From: an uncultured Rhodopila sp.
GTDB lineage: Bacteria; Pseudomonadota; Alphaproteobacteria; Acetobacterales; Acetobacteraceae
Assembly: GCF_903944925.1 (NCBI RefSeq)
Contig: NZ_CAJATU010000042.1
Span: 434,001 to 498,000 of the forward strand
DNA length: 64,000 nt
Reading direction: 5' to 3'
Positions within the stretch are counted from its first letter, which is position 1, and each line of letters opens with the position of its first letter. Both the position numbers and the translations under genes were made by a program. The notes beneath the pieces were generated by a model. It saw only the letters and a program-made list of their open reading frames with translations, made no database searches and had not been told where the DNA came from. Shown one piece after another: positions 17,974-28,470 of this stretch.

Positions 17974-18741
17974 TCACCTCGCGGACAGGGCTTGAAGCAG
18001 TGGCGCGGCCTCCCGGTCACCCAACTCGGCAGCGCGTTGGTACCAATGACGCGCCGCCGCGGGATCCGCATCGATGCCGCCGATGACGGTCCGGCCAAGA
18101 TAAGCCGGATCATACAGGCGCCCGAGGTCCCGCGCGGCGACCGCGTTGCCGCGTTCGGCGGCGCTGGCATAGAAGCGCCTGGCGCCGGAGATATCGCCGC
18201 TTCGTTCGGCGTCCTGCCCACGGGCGAGCAGTTCCGCGGCATGCGCGTCGGGCAGCCGGACGACCGGTCGCGGCGGGGCAGGTGGCGGTGCCGGGATGAC
18301 GGCGGAAGGCGGCTCCAGGTTGGCGGACGGCGGTTCCGGGGCCGGCGGCGGTGCTGGGGGCGCGGTAGGAGGAGCCACCAGGCCGGCCGACGGCGGTTCC
18401 GCGGCCGGCGGCGCGACCGCGGGAACCTGCTGCTGTTGCAGTTGCTGCATGAGTTGCTGCTGCGCCTTGCGGTCGCGTTCGAGCAATGCCGAAAATGCGG
18501 CGAGCTGCTGCGAGGTCGCCGCCGGCGCAAGCTGGAACAACGCAATGACCGTATCGGCCAGATTGTCGCCCGGAGGCTCCCAGCGGCGGCCGGCCGCTGA
18601 TTCCGCCTCGGCCTTCGCCAGCAAGTCGGCAAAGGTCGGTTCGGCGGCGATAACCGGCAGAGCCAGGCACAGCAAGAGAAGGCCGCCAGCAATCCATGTC
18701 GGCACGCGGAGGCCTGAGACCGTAACCCCGTGGATGCACAT
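17974..18741 (-). CDS. Secreted Sel1-like repeat protein with a proline-rich linker
   Basis: 255 aa. The hydrophobic signal TWIAGGLLLLCLALPVIAAE leads into a helical segment with a polyglutamine patch (QQQLMQQLQQQQ, about residues 94-106). A long Pro/Ala-rich linker (about 107-165) with repeated EPPSA and PAPPPAP units follows, and then Sel1-type repeats (SGDISGARRFYASAAERG, AAARHWYQRAAELGDREA). Sel1 proteins mediate protein-protein contacts. The stop overlaps the start region of the TAXI protein, indicating a two-gene operon and perhaps a physical partner role. Confidence 0.75.
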   Translation of the reverse strand: MCIHGVTVSGLRVPTWIAGGLLLLCLALPVIAAEPTFADLLAKAEAESAAGRRWEPPGDNLADTVIALFQLAPAATSQQLAAFSALLERDRKAQQQLMQQLQQQQVPAVAPPAAEPPSAGLVAPPTAPPAPPPAPEPPSANLEPPSAVIPAPPPAPPRPVVRLPDAHAAELLARGQDAERSGDISGARRFYASAAERGNAVAARDLGRLYDPAYLGRTVIGGIDADPAAARHWYQRAAELGDREAAPLLQALSAR

Positions 18742-18868
18742 TGGATTTAATTGTCCTTCACGCGCCTATCCGCCTCCGATTACCGGCACACACAATTGAA
18801 ATAATCTTGAGCGGGCGGCCGATGGGCGGCGATGCCGGCACGCCGGCGTTCGGGATATGGCAATTTCA

Positions 18869-18897
18869 TTGACCAATCGGCCCGCGCGGCGTACGGT
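18869..18897 (+). promoter_or_regulatory. Possible sigma-70-type promoter of hrcA
   Basis: TTGACC at 18869-18874 and TACGGT at 18892-18897 with a 17 bp spacer. The -35 box matches 5 of 6 consensus bases, the -10 box only 3 of 6. The site lies 24 nt before the chosen hrcA start. No CIRCE inverted repeat is present here. Confidence 0.3.
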
Positions 18898-18920
18898 TGA
18901 CGGCTGGAGTTCTGTATCGA

Positions 18921-20036
18921 ATGAACATGCCTTTGCCCCCGGGTGGCCGCTTCCCGCGCTTCCATGGCCGGACGCAATCGTCATCGGCCGCCCCTCCGGC
19001 TCTGCCGCCGGGGCTGGATGTTCGTTCGGCCGCGGTGTTGCGGGAAATCGTCGAGCAATACGTCGCAACCGGCGAGCCCGTCGGTAGCCGCACCCTGGCG
19101 CGCCGCTTGCCGATGACCCTGTCGCCGGCCACCATCCGCAACGTGATGGCTGATCTGACGGAGTCGGGGTTGCTGTTCGCGCCGCACACTTCGGCCGGGC
19201 GGCTGCCCACCGACCAGGGCCTGCGGCTGTTCGTGGACGGGTTGCTGAACTTCGGTGAACTGACCGAGGATGAGCGCGAGTCGATCTCCGCCGCCCTCGC
19301 CGCCTCCGGCCGCAGCCTGGAAGATACCCTGACCGAAGCGAGTTCGTTGCTCTCGGGCCTGTCCGCCGCCGCCGGCCTGGTGCTGGCGCCGAAGTCGGAA
19401 GGATCCATCAAGCACATCGAGTTCGTGCCGCTCGGTCCGGGGCGGGCGCTGGTGGTTCTGGTCAACAGCGACGGCCAGGTGGAAAACCGCGTCATTGAAA
19501 CGCCGCCCGGCCTGCCGCCCTCGGCCTTGCAGCAGGCCAGCAACTATCTGAACGCCCGGCTGTCCGGCCGCCCGCTGGCTGAACTGCGCCGCGTGGTGGC
19601 GGAGGAGATGGCGGCCAACCGCACCGAACTGGACGCGCTGTCCACCTTGGTGGTGGCCGCCGGCCTGGCGACCTGGACCGGCGAAGGCCGCTCCGGCAGC
19701 CTGATCGTGCGCGGCCAGGCCCGCCTGCTGTCGGATGTCACCCAGCTTGATCGCCTGACCGCGATCCAGGCGCTGTTCGAGCGGCTGGAGGCGCAGGAGA
19801 CGATGCTGCGCCTGCTGGAACTGGCCGAGCAGTCGGACGGCGTGCGGATTTTCATCGGCGCCGAGAGCGGCGTGTTCAACACATCCGGGGTATCGATGGT
19901 GGTGGCCCCTGCCCGCAACGGCGCCGGCCGCATCGTCGGCGCCATCGGCGTCATCGGGCCGTCGCGCATCAACTACGGCCGGATCATACCGGTGGTCGAT
20001 TATACGGCACGCGTCATCGGCCAGTTGCTGGGCTGA
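18921..20036 (+). CDS. hrcA: Heat-inducible transcription repressor HrcA
   Basis: 371 aa from ATG 18921 (GGAG 12 nt upstream; a TTG at 18897 in the same frame is less likely). The N-terminal winged helix carries VLREIVEQYVATGEPVGSR, TLARRLPMTLSPATIRNVMA and GLLFAPHTSAGRLPTDQGLR. The C-terminal GAF-like dimerisation part ends in GAIGVIGPSRINYGRIIPVV, the family C-terminus. HrcA normally binds CIRCE to repress groESL or dnaK; I see no CIRCE in this window, so its operator is presumably elsewhere (for example groESL). It heads the hrcA-grpE-dnaK-dnaJ run. Confidence 0.95.
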   Translation: MNMPLPPGGRFPRFHGRTQSSSAAPPALPPGLDVRSAAVLREIVEQYVATGEPVGSRTLARRLPMTLSPATIRNVMADLTESGLLFAPHTSAGRLPTDQGLRLFVDGLLNFGELTEDERESISAALAASGRSLEDTLTEASSLLSGLSAAAGLVLAPKSEGSIKHIEFVPLGPGRALVVLVNSDGQVENRVIETPPGLPPSALQQASNYLNARLSGRPLAELRRVVAEEMAANRTELDALSTLVVAAGLATWTGEGRSGSLIVRGQARLLSDVTQLDRLTAIQALFERLEAQETMLRLLELAEQSDGVRIFIGAESGVFNTSGVSMVVAPARNGAGRIVGAIGVIGPSRINYGRIIPVVDYTARVIGQLLG

Positions 20037-20138
20037 GTGCAACCCCCCGGAATCGGGAACCGTTGCGTGTCCGGCACACGTCGGCACGAAACAAACCCCT
20101 CGATACGGGTTGTTCTCGGCCGCCGCCTTGCCTAATTG

Positions 20139-20762
20139 ATGGCCGCCATGACAACAGAACCCCAGCCCGTTCAGGACACCATGCAAGAACACGCCGCGGC
20201 AGAACACGACACCGCGCCACCGGAGCAGGAACCGGCGCCGGAGCAGGCGTTGCAGGAAGCTGCCGAACGCATCGCCGCTCTGGAAGCCGAGTTGGCGGAT
20301 ATGAAGGAACGCTGGATGCGGGCCGAGGCGGAGAACGCCAATGTTCGCGCCCGCGCCAAGAAGGACGTCGACGATACCCGCCAGTATGCGGTGCAGAAAT
20401 TTGCCGCCGACGTGGTCGATGCGGCCGACAACCTCAAGCGCGGCATCTCCAGCCTGCCCCCGGCCACTGACGACCAGCCGGCGATCGTCGGCAAGGTGCG
20501 GGAGGGCCTGGAAGGCGTCGAACGCAGCTTCGTCAGCACGCTGGAGCGGAACGGCATCAAGCGGGAGGACCCCGTCGGCCGCCCGTTCGATCCCAACCTG
20601 CACCAGGCGATGGCGGAGCAGGAGACCGACCTCCACCCGCCCGGCACCATCATCCAGGCCTGGTCGCAGGGCTGGACATTGAACGGCCGCCTGTTGCGCC
20701 CGGCCATGGTCGTCGTCTCCAAGGCGCCGGCGCCTGAACTGACCGGTCCCGCTCACAAGTGA
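20139..20762 (+). CDS. grpE: Nucleotide exchange factor GrpE
   Basis: 207 aa starting at ATG 20139 (another ATG three codons on). An acidic, Glu/Pro-rich N-terminus precedes a long coiled coil (about 45-100) with ELADMKERWMRAEAENANVR, followed by the beta-wing domain with PVGRPFDPNLHQAMAEQET and ending in GWTLNGRLLRPAMVVVSK. It dimerises and releases ADP from DnaK. It lies 102 bp after hrcA and 147 bp before dnaK. An imperfect hairpin (acaaaccc/gggttgt) occurs at 20091-20113 in the upstream gap. Confidence 0.96.
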   Translation: MAAMTTEPQPVQDTMQEHAAAEHDTAPPEQEPAPEQALQEAAERIAALEAELADMKERWMRAEAENANVRARAKKDVDDTRQYAVQKFAADVVDAADNLKRGISSLPPATDDQPAIVGKVREGLEGVERSFVSTLERNGIKREDPVGRPFDPNLHQAMAEQETDLHPPGTIIQAWSQGWTLNGRLLRPAMVVVSKAPAPELTGPAHK

Positions 20763-20812
20763 GGCCGGTCCGGGAATTGTGACAGAACGGAACGGAAAAA
20801 TTGGCTAATACC

Positions 20813-20839
20813 CTTGTCGTGACCGGGTCCGCCCCATAC
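20813..20839 (+). promoter_or_regulatory. Sigma-32 (RpoH)-like promoter upstream of dnaK
   Basis: CTTGTCG at 20813-20819 and CCCCATAC at 20832-20839, separated by 12 bp, close to the RpoH pattern CTTGAAA-N11-16-CCCCATnT. It lies about 70 bp before the dnaK start, so dnaK can be heat-induced separately from hrcA-grpE. Basis: consensus match and position; not tested. Confidence 0.55.
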
Positions 20840-20909
20840 ATCCTGTGCATTACACCATAGGGACTGCGTCGGTGCTTCGGGCCAACGCCGTCCGCTGAAA
20901 GGAGCTTCC

Positions 20910-22832
<1,923 letters not shown>

Positions 22833-22860
22833 GGTTTCCGGGCTGGCTTGACGTGAGTGG

Positions 22861-22902
22861 TCGCGCCCGCGCTTCATCGAAGGCGGGCGCGATTTTCGTT
22901 TT
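22861..22902 (+). terminator. Rho-independent terminator between dnaK and dnaJ
   Basis: Ten-base stem TCGCGCCCGC (22861-22870) and GCGGGCGCGA (22883-22892), 12-base loop, followed by TTTTCGTTTTAATT. It lies 28 bp after dnaK. dnaJ must be expressed by read-through or from its own promoter, which would lower DnaJ relative to DnaK. Confidence 0.75.
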
Positions 22903-22964
22903 AATTATGGCATCGGCTGGTGGGGGCGGCGCACAACAGCCGCTTCTGGCGATAAAGGGCTAAG

Positions 22965-24110
22965 ATGGCCAAGCAGGACTACTATGCCACCCTCGGCGTG
23001 GCGAAAGACTCGAGCGCGGACGACCTGAAGAAGGCGTATCGCAAGCTCGCCATGCAGTACCACCCTGACCGCAATCCCGGGGACAAGAAGGCCGAGCATC
23101 GGTTCAAGGAAGTCAGCGAAGCCTACGAGATCCTGAAGGACGATCAGAAGCGCGCGGCTTACGATCGCTTCGGCCATGCCGCGTTCGAGCAGGGCGGCGG
23201 CGGTGGAGCGGGACCCGGGTTCGGCGGCTTCGATTTCTCCGCTACGGGCGATCTGGGCGACATTTTCGACCAGATGTTCGGCATGGGGCGGCGCGGCGGC
23301 GGCCAGCGCACCCGCAGCGGCGCGGACATCCGCCAGGGCGTTGAGATCAGCCTCGCCGACGCCTATGCCGGCACCAAGGTCAACCTGCGCGTCCCGACTC
23401 GCGTGAAGTGCGAAAGCTGCAACGGCACGGGGTCTGAGGATAAGAACCGCGCCGCGGAAACCTGCCCGACCTGCCAGGGCGCCGGCAAGGTGCGGACTCA
23501 GCAGGGATTCTTTCTGGTCGAGCGCACCTGCCCGACCTGCGCCGGCCAGGGCCGGGTCATTCGCAATCCCTGCCGGGTGTGCAGCGGCGCTGGAACGGTG
23601 CAGCGGGAGCGCAGCCTGCAGGTGGCGATTCCGGCCGGCGTCGAGGACGGGACTCGGATCCGCGTCACCGGCGAGGGCGAGGCGGGCGGCGCCGGGGCGC
23701 AGAACGGCGATCTGTATGTGCATGTCGCGATCCGGCCGCACGAGTTCTTCCAGCGCGAACAGGCGAACATCCTGATGCGCGTGCCGCTGCGGATGACCCA
23801 GGCGGCGTTGGGGGATGAGATCGAAGTGCCGGTGGTCGATGGCACGCGGGCGAAGGTGAAGATTCCGGCCGGCACCCAGACGGGCGATCAGTTCCGGCTG
23901 CGCGGCAAGGGATTCTCGGTGCTGCGCAGCGCGGCGCGGGGCGACATGTTCATCCAGGTGGCGGTCGAAACCCCGCAGAACCTGTCGGCGAAGCAGCGGG
24001 AGCTGCTGGAGGCGTTCGAGTCGGAGGCGCAGTCGGGCGGCAAGGGCAGCCCGGACCATGAGGGTTTCTTCGCCAAGGTGGCCGCGTTCTTCGAAGGTGG
24101 CCGGAGCTGA
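22965..24110 (+). CDS. dnaJ: Chaperone protein DnaJ
   Basis: 381 aa. The J domain has [20 protein letters not shown], with HPD for stimulating DnaK ATPase. A Gly/Phe-rich region follows ([15 protein letters not shown]). The zinc centre carries four CxxCxGxG repeats: [24 protein letters not shown] and CRVCSGAG. The C-terminal substrate-binding domain ends normally. Domain order and length are standard for type I DnaJ. It is the fourth gene of the chaperone run. Confidence 0.97.
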   Translation: MAKQDYYATLGVAKDSSADDLKKAYRKLAMQYHPDRNPGDKKAEHRFKEVSEAYEILKDDQKRAAYDRFGHAAFEQGGGGGAGPGFGGFDFSATGDLGDIFDQMFGMGRRGGGQRTRSGADIRQGVEISLADAYAGTKVNLRVPTRVKCESCNGTGSEDKNRAAETCPTCQGAGKVRTQQGFFLVERTCPTCAGQGRVIRNPCRVCSGAGTVQRERSLQVAIPAGVEDGTRIRVTGEGEAGGAGAQNGDLYVHVAIRPHEFFQREQANILMRVPLRMTQAALGDEIEVPVVDGTRAKVKIPAGTQTGDQFRLRGKGFSVLRSAARGDMFIQVAVETPQNLSAKQRELLEAFESEAQSGGKGSPDHEGFFAKVAAFFEGGRS

Positions 24111-24133
24111 GCGACGAAGGGGCGTTTAGCGCC

Positions 24134-24346
24134 ATGCCGTATCGGGAGACAGAGGATCTGCCGGCGTCGGTGCGGGGGCATTTGCCTCAGCATGCGCAGG
24201 AGATTTATCTGGCCGCGTTCAACAACGCCTGGCAGCAGCATGCGCGGGACGCGGACGTCGAGGCGATCGTCCACCGCATCGCCTGGGCGGCAGTGAAACG
24301 CCGCTATCGCAAGGACGGCGATGACTGGGTGCCGATAGCGGATTGA
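24134..24346 (+). CDS. chaB: ChaB family protein
   Basis: 70 aa, complete ChaB domain: MPYRETEDLPASVRGHLPQH, AFNNAWQQHA and HRIAWAAVKRRYRKDG. In E. coli ChaB was linked to the cation transporter ChaA; its biochemical role is unclear. It lies 23 bp after dnaJ on the same strand, so it may be cotranscribed. No chaA gene is in the window. Confidence 0.88.
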   Translation: MPYRETEDLPASVRGHLPQHAQEIYLAAFNNAWQQHARDADVEAIVHRIAWAAVKRRYRKDGDDWVPIAD

Positions 24347-24360
24347 CTCGATCCCCTCCC

Positions 24361-24387
24361 GTCATGGCCCGGCTTGTTCGGCCCACC
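24361..24387. repeat. Degenerate REP-like palindrome, family 1
   Basis: GTCATGGCCCGGCTTGTTCG followed by GCCCACC, close to the copy at 5993-6017. It sits at the 3' end of the decayed toxin gene, between chaB and the toxin module, which converge here. Confidence 0.5.
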
Positions 24388-24714
24388 TATCGCAGCAGGG
24401 CGCCAAACCGGCACACTTCGCTTGCCACCGCCAGCCGGAAGTCCTCCGAGACGCGGCCGATCAGGTGGATGATCAGACCGCTGTCGAGCGTCACGACGCG
24501 GTCGGTGCGGACCCAACTCGCCAGCGGCAAAGCCCCATCGACCAAATCCGCCGCAAGGAGCGGGCGGCCATTCGGCCAGCGATCGCGCGAGGTGATCAGG
24601 CAGCCGGCAAAATCGTCCTGGGCATCGGGAGCGGTCAGGGCAAGGACGGGACGCCGCTTCGACCGCGTCCGTAAACGGGAAAGGCACCATCAAAATGCCA
24701 CCCGGGTCAAACAT
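24387..24714 (-). pseudogene. Frameshifted PemK/MazF-family toxin
   Basis: The reading from ATG 24714 gives MFDPGGILMVPFPFTDAVEA, the correct N-terminus of a PemK/MazF endoribonuclease. About 60 nt in, the frame is lost near 24659. From there the next frame gives RRPVLALTAPDAQDDFAG, then CLITSRDRWPNGRPLL, ADLVDGALPLASWVRTDR, VVTLDSGLIIHLIGRVSEDF and RLAVASEVCRFGALLR before TAG at 24387-24389. All MazF-fold strands are present, so only a 1-2 base slip separates the pieces. An intact antitoxin gene lies 16 bp upstream. A sequencing error cannot be excluded. Confidence 0.75.
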
Positions 24715-24730
24715 CGTTCCAGGCTTCGTC

Positions 24731-24901
24731 CTAGTCGTTATCCCGGGTGCCGGCCAGTGCCGAACTCTGCGCATCCATCAGGTTGCGCCATTCCCCCCGC
24801 TCGTGCCGCGTGCGCAAGAACAAAACGAAATCGAGGGCCTCGCGCGCCAACGGCTCCGGCAGTTGTCCGGCCTGTTCGAAAATCTGATCGGCGATCGTCA
24901 T
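24731..24901 (-). CDS. DUF2281-type antitoxin
   Basis: 56 aa from ATG 24901 with AGGA 6 nt upstream. MTIADQIFEQAGQLPEPLAR and EALDFVLFLRTRHE are the N-terminal helix pattern of DUF2281/VapB-like antitoxins (polar helix, then ALDFV.FL). The tail RNLMDAQSSALAG should bind the toxin groove. It precedes the PemK/MazF pseudogene by 16 bp, in standard antitoxin-first order. Confidence 0.65.
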   Translation of the reverse strand: MTIADQIFEQAGQLPEPLAREALDFVLFLRTRHERGEWRNLMDAQSSALAGTRDND

Positions 24902-25067
24902 ACGGGATCCTGATGGCCATACCCCGAACACCGGCCGTTCGACATGCGAAAAGCCTTGGCCGCAGTCGGCGGACAAGGCGGTAACGGCTCCCAGCACGAC
25001 GCAATCATGCCATTATGACGACAGCCGGAGGCCCGGCGCGACAACTATGCCTCCATCAGCACCGCAA

Positions 25068-25096
25068 GTCGTGGCCGGACTAAATCCGGCCACGAC
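25068..25096. repeat. REP-like palindrome, family 1
   Basis: Perfect 12-base stem GTCGTGGCCGGA (25068-25079) and TCCGGCCACGAC (25085-25096) with a 5-base loop ctaaa. It lies in the 324 bp gap between the antitoxin (start 24901) and dapB (25226). Read on the minus strand it aligns with the 27.3 kb copy through GTCCGGCCA and the following GACTT. The rest of the gap shows no gene. Confidence 0.75.
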
Positions 25097-25225
25097 ACAG
25101 GGGCGACGCCAGTGCCGCCATTTAAGGCCGATATTCCCTGATCTACGGGCAGCCCACAGCGACACCCTCCCTGGACGCGGCGGCCGAACCCGGGCAGACT
25201 CGGCGGCCCGGACCAGGAGGCTCCC

Positions 25226-25993
25226 ATGACCATTCGCATCGGCATCGCCGGCATCACCGGCCGGATGGGTCGCCTACTGGCCGAGGAAGTCGTCGCCGCC
25301 GGCGCGCATCTAACAGGCGGCATCGGCCTCGACGCGCCGAATGAGCGCTCCTTCGAACTCTTCGCCGATATCACGCAACTGGCCGCCGCCTCCGACGCCG
25401 TGCTGGATTTCACCCATGCCTCCCTGGCGCAATCCCACGCCGCAGCGCTCACCGCGTCCGGCAAAGCCTGGGTCCTCGGCACCACCGGCCTGTCAGCCGC
25501 CGATGAAGCCGCCGTCACTGCCGCCGCCGAACGCATCCCCGTCGTCTACGCCTCCAACTTCTCCCCTGGCGTCAACCTCGTGCTGGCCCTGGCGGAGCGC
25601 ATGGGTGCCGCGCTGCCGGATGACGCATACGATGCGGAGATTGTCGAGATGCACCATCGGCAAAAGGTAGATGCCCCCTCCGGCACCGCCATCGCCATAG
25701 GCCGCGCGGTGGCGAAAGGCCGCGGCGTCTCGCTCGACGACAACACCGAAACTGGGCGGCACGGCCACACCGGCGCCCGCAAAACCGGCACCATCGGCTT
25801 CGCCGCCCTGCGCGGCGGCCAGGTCGTCGGCGAGCACAGCCTGATCTTCGCCGCCGCGTCGGAGCAGATCGTCCTGACCCACCGTGCCTTCGACCGAAGG
25901 GTGTTCGCCACCGGCGCCGTCCGCGCCGCGCTGTGGGCGGCGAACCGGCCCGCCCGGCTCTACTCAATGATGGATGTACTCGGGATGGCTTGA
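25226..25993 (+). CDS. dapB: 4-hydroxy-tetrahydrodipicolinate reductase
   Basis: 255 aa lysine/diaminopimelate biosynthesis enzyme reducing HTPA with NAD(P)H. The N-terminal [20 protein letters not shown] is the nucleotide-binding loop, and [12 protein letters not shown] and [20 protein letters not shown] follow. The catalytic block is [18 protein letters not shown], with the proton-donating His and a Lys. GGAGG lies a few bases before the ATG. Slightly short but complete. It overlaps nothing and precedes metK by 130 bp. Confidence 0.96.
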   Translation: MTIRIGIAGITGRMGRLLAEEVVAAGAHLTGGIGLDAPNERSFELFADITQLAAASDAVLDFTHASLAQSHAAALTASGKAWVLGTTGLSAADEAAVTAAAERIPVVYASNFSPGVNLVLALAERMGAALPDDAYDAEIVEMHHRQKVDAPSGTAIAIGRAVAKGRGVSLDDNTETGRHGHTGARKTGTIGFAALRGGQVVGEHSLIFAAASEQIVLTHRAFDRRVFATGAVRAALWAANRPARLYSMMDVLGMA

Positions 25994-26069
25994 TTTTGCG
26001 CCGCAATACCTTGACCCGGGCGGCGGTTTCGGCCAAACACCGCGCATTAACGTTTCACTTGGCATCCTG

Positions 26070-26101
26070 CCGAAGGCTGGCTTCGGGCCAGCTTCCATCC
26101 A
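26070..26101 (+). promoter_or_regulatory. Hairpin in the metK leader
   Basis: A stem with a GAAGGCTGGC left arm (one bulged G), a TTCGG-type loop and a GCCAGCTTC right arm at about 26072-26095, ending about 30 nt before the metK ATG. It resembles a regulatory hairpin near the ribosome binding site. It does not match SAM-II or the SAM/SAH riboswitch consensus that I know. Function unassigned. Confidence 0.35.
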
Positions 26102-26123
26102 TGGCGACGCGAGACACCACTTC

Positions 26124-27311
26124 ATGCGCGACACGGGCGAGTACCTTTTTACCTCGGAGTCGGTTTCCGAGGGCCATCCCGACAAGGTCGCGGACCGGAT
26201 CAGCGACACGGTGCTGGATGCGTTCCTGACGGCGGACCCCTATTCCCGAGTCGCCTGTGAGACCTTGGTCACCACCAACCGCGTGATCCTGGCCGGCGAA
26301 ACCCGCGGACCGGAGAGCGTGACCCCCGAACTGCTGACCGAACTGACCCGCGCCGCGATCCGCGACATCGGCTACGAGCAGTCAGGATTTCACTGGAAGC
26401 ATGCGGATGTTGCAGTCTATCTGCACTCGCAATCTTCCGACATCGCACAGGGCGTCGATAGCGCCGGCAACAAGGACGAAGGCGCCGGCGACCAGGGCAT
26501 CATGTTCGGCTACGCCTGCCGCGAAACCGCGACGCTTATGCCGGCACCGCTGTACTACGCGCACGAAATCCTGCACCGCATCCGCGACCTGCGCAAGGCC
26601 GGCGACAAGTCGGTGGCCGGGCTGCTGCCGGACGCCAAAAGCCAGGTCACCCTGCGCTATGTCGATGGCAAGCCGGTTGGCGCGACCTCCGTCGTGATCT
26701 CCACCCAGCATGAGGAAGGCCTGGAGCAGTCCCACATCAAGGGCCTGCTGTGGCCGCTGGTCGAATCCATCCTGCCCGCCGGCTGGCTGCCGCCGGAGTC
26801 CGAGTTCTACGTCAACCCGACCGGCAATTTCGTCATCGGCGGTCCGGACGGCGATTGCGGCCTGACCGGGCGCAAGATCATCGTCGACACCTACGGCGGC
26901 GCGGCCCCGCATGGCGGCGGCGCATTCAGCGGCAAGGACCCGACCAAGGTTGACCGCTCGGCTGCGTATGTCTGCCGCTACCTGGCGAAGAACGTCGTCG
27001 CCGCCGGCCTGGCGGACAAGGTCACCTTGCAGATCAGCTATGCCATTGGCGTCTCCGATCCGCTGTCGGTCTATGTCGATCTGCACGGCACCGGCAAGGA
27101 TGTTGACGAAACCCGCCTGGAGAAGACCCTGCGCGAGCTGGTCAACCTGCGTCCGCGCGGCATCCGCGAGCACCTGAAGCTGAACCGTCCGATCTACGTG
27201 CCGACATCGGCGTATGGGCATTTCGGGCGGGAGCCTGATGACGCGAAGGGCACCTTCACGTGGGAAAAAACCGATCTGGTTCCGGCCCTGAAGTCAGCCT
27301 TCGGCCGCTAG
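26124..27311 (+). CDS. metK: S-adenosylmethionine synthetase
   Basis: 395 aa. The start at ATG 26124 gives [20 protein letters not shown], the normal family N-terminus; an ORF extends upstream but is not conserved. The ATP-binding [51 protein letters not shown] and [19 protein letters not shown] motifs are all present. It makes SAM from Met and ATP, supplying the methyltransferases elsewhere in this region. A REP-like doublet follows its stop. Confidence 0.97.
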   Translation: MRDTGEYLFTSESVSEGHPDKVADRISDTVLDAFLTADPYSRVACETLVTTNRVILAGETRGPESVTPELLTELTRAAIRDIGYEQSGFHWKHADVAVYLHSQSSDIAQGVDSAGNKDEGAGDQGIMFGYACRETATLMPAPLYYAHEILHRIRDLRKAGDKSVAGLLPDAKSQVTLRYVDGKPVGATSVVISTQHEEGLEQSHIKGLLWPLVESILPAGWLPPESEFYVNPTGNFVIGGPDGDCGLTGRKIIVDTYGGAAPHGGGAFSGKDPTKVDRSAAYVCRYLAKNVVAAGLADKVTLQISYAIGVSDPLSVYVDLHGTGKDVDETRLEKTLRELVNLRPRGIREHLKLNRPIYVPTSAYGHFGREPDDAKGTFTWEKTDLVPALKSAFGR

Positions 27312-27313
27312 GG

Positions 27314-27345
27314 TGTCATGGCCGGATTTAGTCCGGCCATCCGAG
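27314..27345. repeat. REP-like palindrome, family 1, unit A of a second doublet
   Basis: Stem ATGGCCGGA (27318-27326), loop tttag, TCCGGCCAT (27332-27340), starting 3 bp after metK. Its GTC flank and inverted partner at 27373-27403 match the arrangement at 5.99-6.08 kb. Confidence 0.75.
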
Positions 27346-27372
27346 ACTTACGGAGTTGATTGCGGCAAAGTC

Positions 27373-27403
27373 GTGGATGGCCGGCACAAGGCCGGCAATC
27401 CAC
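27373..27403. repeat. REP-like palindrome, family 1, unit B of the second doublet
   Basis: GTGGATGGCCGGC (27373-27385), loop acaag, GCCGGCAATCCAC (27391-27403), a 13-base stem with one mismatch. Inverted relative to the preceding unit. Together they fill most of the metK-trmB gap. Confidence 0.75.
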
Positions 27404-27466
27404 GGGGTTGATGCCCGTGCCGCCAACCACCAATCCGGCGCCGATGCGGCTTATCCGGCCATCGCC

Positions 27467-28180
27467 ATGACGGAACAAGAGCGCCCCCTCAAACCTCCGG
27501 CCGATCGGCTGTATGGCAGAAGCCGCGGGCACAAGCTGCGGCCTCGCCAGGAAGTCCTGCTGGATGTGACCTTGCCCCGGCTGCTGTTCCGCGAAGCGGA
27601 TGCAGCCACGCCGCGGCAGGCGTTTCCAGGCGAATTCGGCGAACTCTGGCTGGAAGTCGGCTTCGGCGGAGGCGAGCATGCCGTCGCCCAGGCGGGTGCC
27701 CATCCCGACGTATCGCTGATCGCCTGCGAAGTGTTCGAGAATGGCATCTGCTCATTGCTCTCAGCCCTGGTGCCGGAGGGGGAAGAGGCCAATGCGCCCC
27801 TGCCCGCCAACCTGCGCCTGTGGACCGAGGATGCCCGGATTCTGCTGCGCGCGCTGCCGGATGGCTGCCTCGACCGCCTGTTTCTGATGTTCCCCGATCC
27901 CTGGCCGAAGCTGCGTCACGCCAGGCGCCGCTTCGTGCATCCCGCCCTGCTGCCGTTGCTGGCACGCGTGCTGAAGCCCGGTGCGGAGTGGCGGGTGGCC
28001 AGCGACGACCCGACCTATCAGGCCTGGGTGCACGACGTGATGGGCACGCAGACCCTGTTCGACGCCGCCGAACCCGCCTCCCTCCGGCCGGACGGGTGGC
28101 CGCCCACGCGCTATGAAGGCAAGGCGCTGCGTGCCGGACGGCAACCGCTGTACTGGTCGTTCAGGCGGCGCAGCGGGTAG
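27467..28180 (+). CDS. trmB: tRNA (guanine-N7-)-methyltransferase
   Basis: 237 aa from ATG 27467. It methylates G46 of tRNA. The SAM-binding loop WLEVGFGGGEH lies near residues 61-71. The family signature FLMFPDPWPKLRHARRRFVH is present. The C-terminus carries the RPDGWPPTRYEGKALRAG segment typical of TrmB. The N-terminal part with YGRSRGHKLRPRQ is also conserved. It lies downstream of metK, which supplies SAM; the pairing is common in alphaproteobacteria. Confidence 0.96.
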   Translation: MTEQERPLKPPADRLYGRSRGHKLRPRQEVLLDVTLPRLLFREADAATPRQAFPGEFGELWLEVGFGGGEHAVAQAGAHPDVSLIACEVFENGICSLLSALVPEGEEANAPLPANLRLWTEDARILLRALPDGCLDRLFLMFPDPWPKLRHARRRFVHPALLPLLARVLKPGAEWRVASDDPTYQAWVHDVMGTQTLFDAAEPASLRPDGWPPTRYEGKALRAGRQPLYWSFRRRSG

Positions 28181-28470
28181 CCTGTCCGCCGCGGCCGCTT
28201 GTGTTCATGGGTTGGGCCACGGCCAGGCCCCGGCAACAGTCTCTCGGCCAGGGTGGTGGCCCGGTACATGCGGTGGAGCTGCACAATCCCGACCGGCAAG
28301 CCTATTTGCCAAAAATCACGCCCGCAGCCTGCTGACCGTGCCCTCTATCGCGACGGTCGCGCCGGAGGCGAAACAGGCGCTGGACTGCCATCGGAAAATC
28401 GCTGCGATTTAGGTGATTCTGGCCCTTGATCCGGGGGGGCGGGGTGAGTATACCCCCTGCCTCACCGGTC
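28181..28470. other. Intergenic region, no gene seen
   Basis: About 290 bp between trmB and tRNA-Ala. No ORF here has a convincing ribosome binding site or composition. It should contain the tRNA promoter near its right end. Confidence 0.4.

Noticed and set aside
20041-20070. GGAAC before grpE as an EcfG-type site.
   Set aside because: The -10 position reads CACG or CGTC, not CGTT.
25994-26124. SAM-II or SAM/SAH riboswitch before metK.
   Set aside because: Neither the SAM-II GGTGATTTG core nor the SAM/SAH core with its T-tract before the start is present; only an unassigned hairpin.
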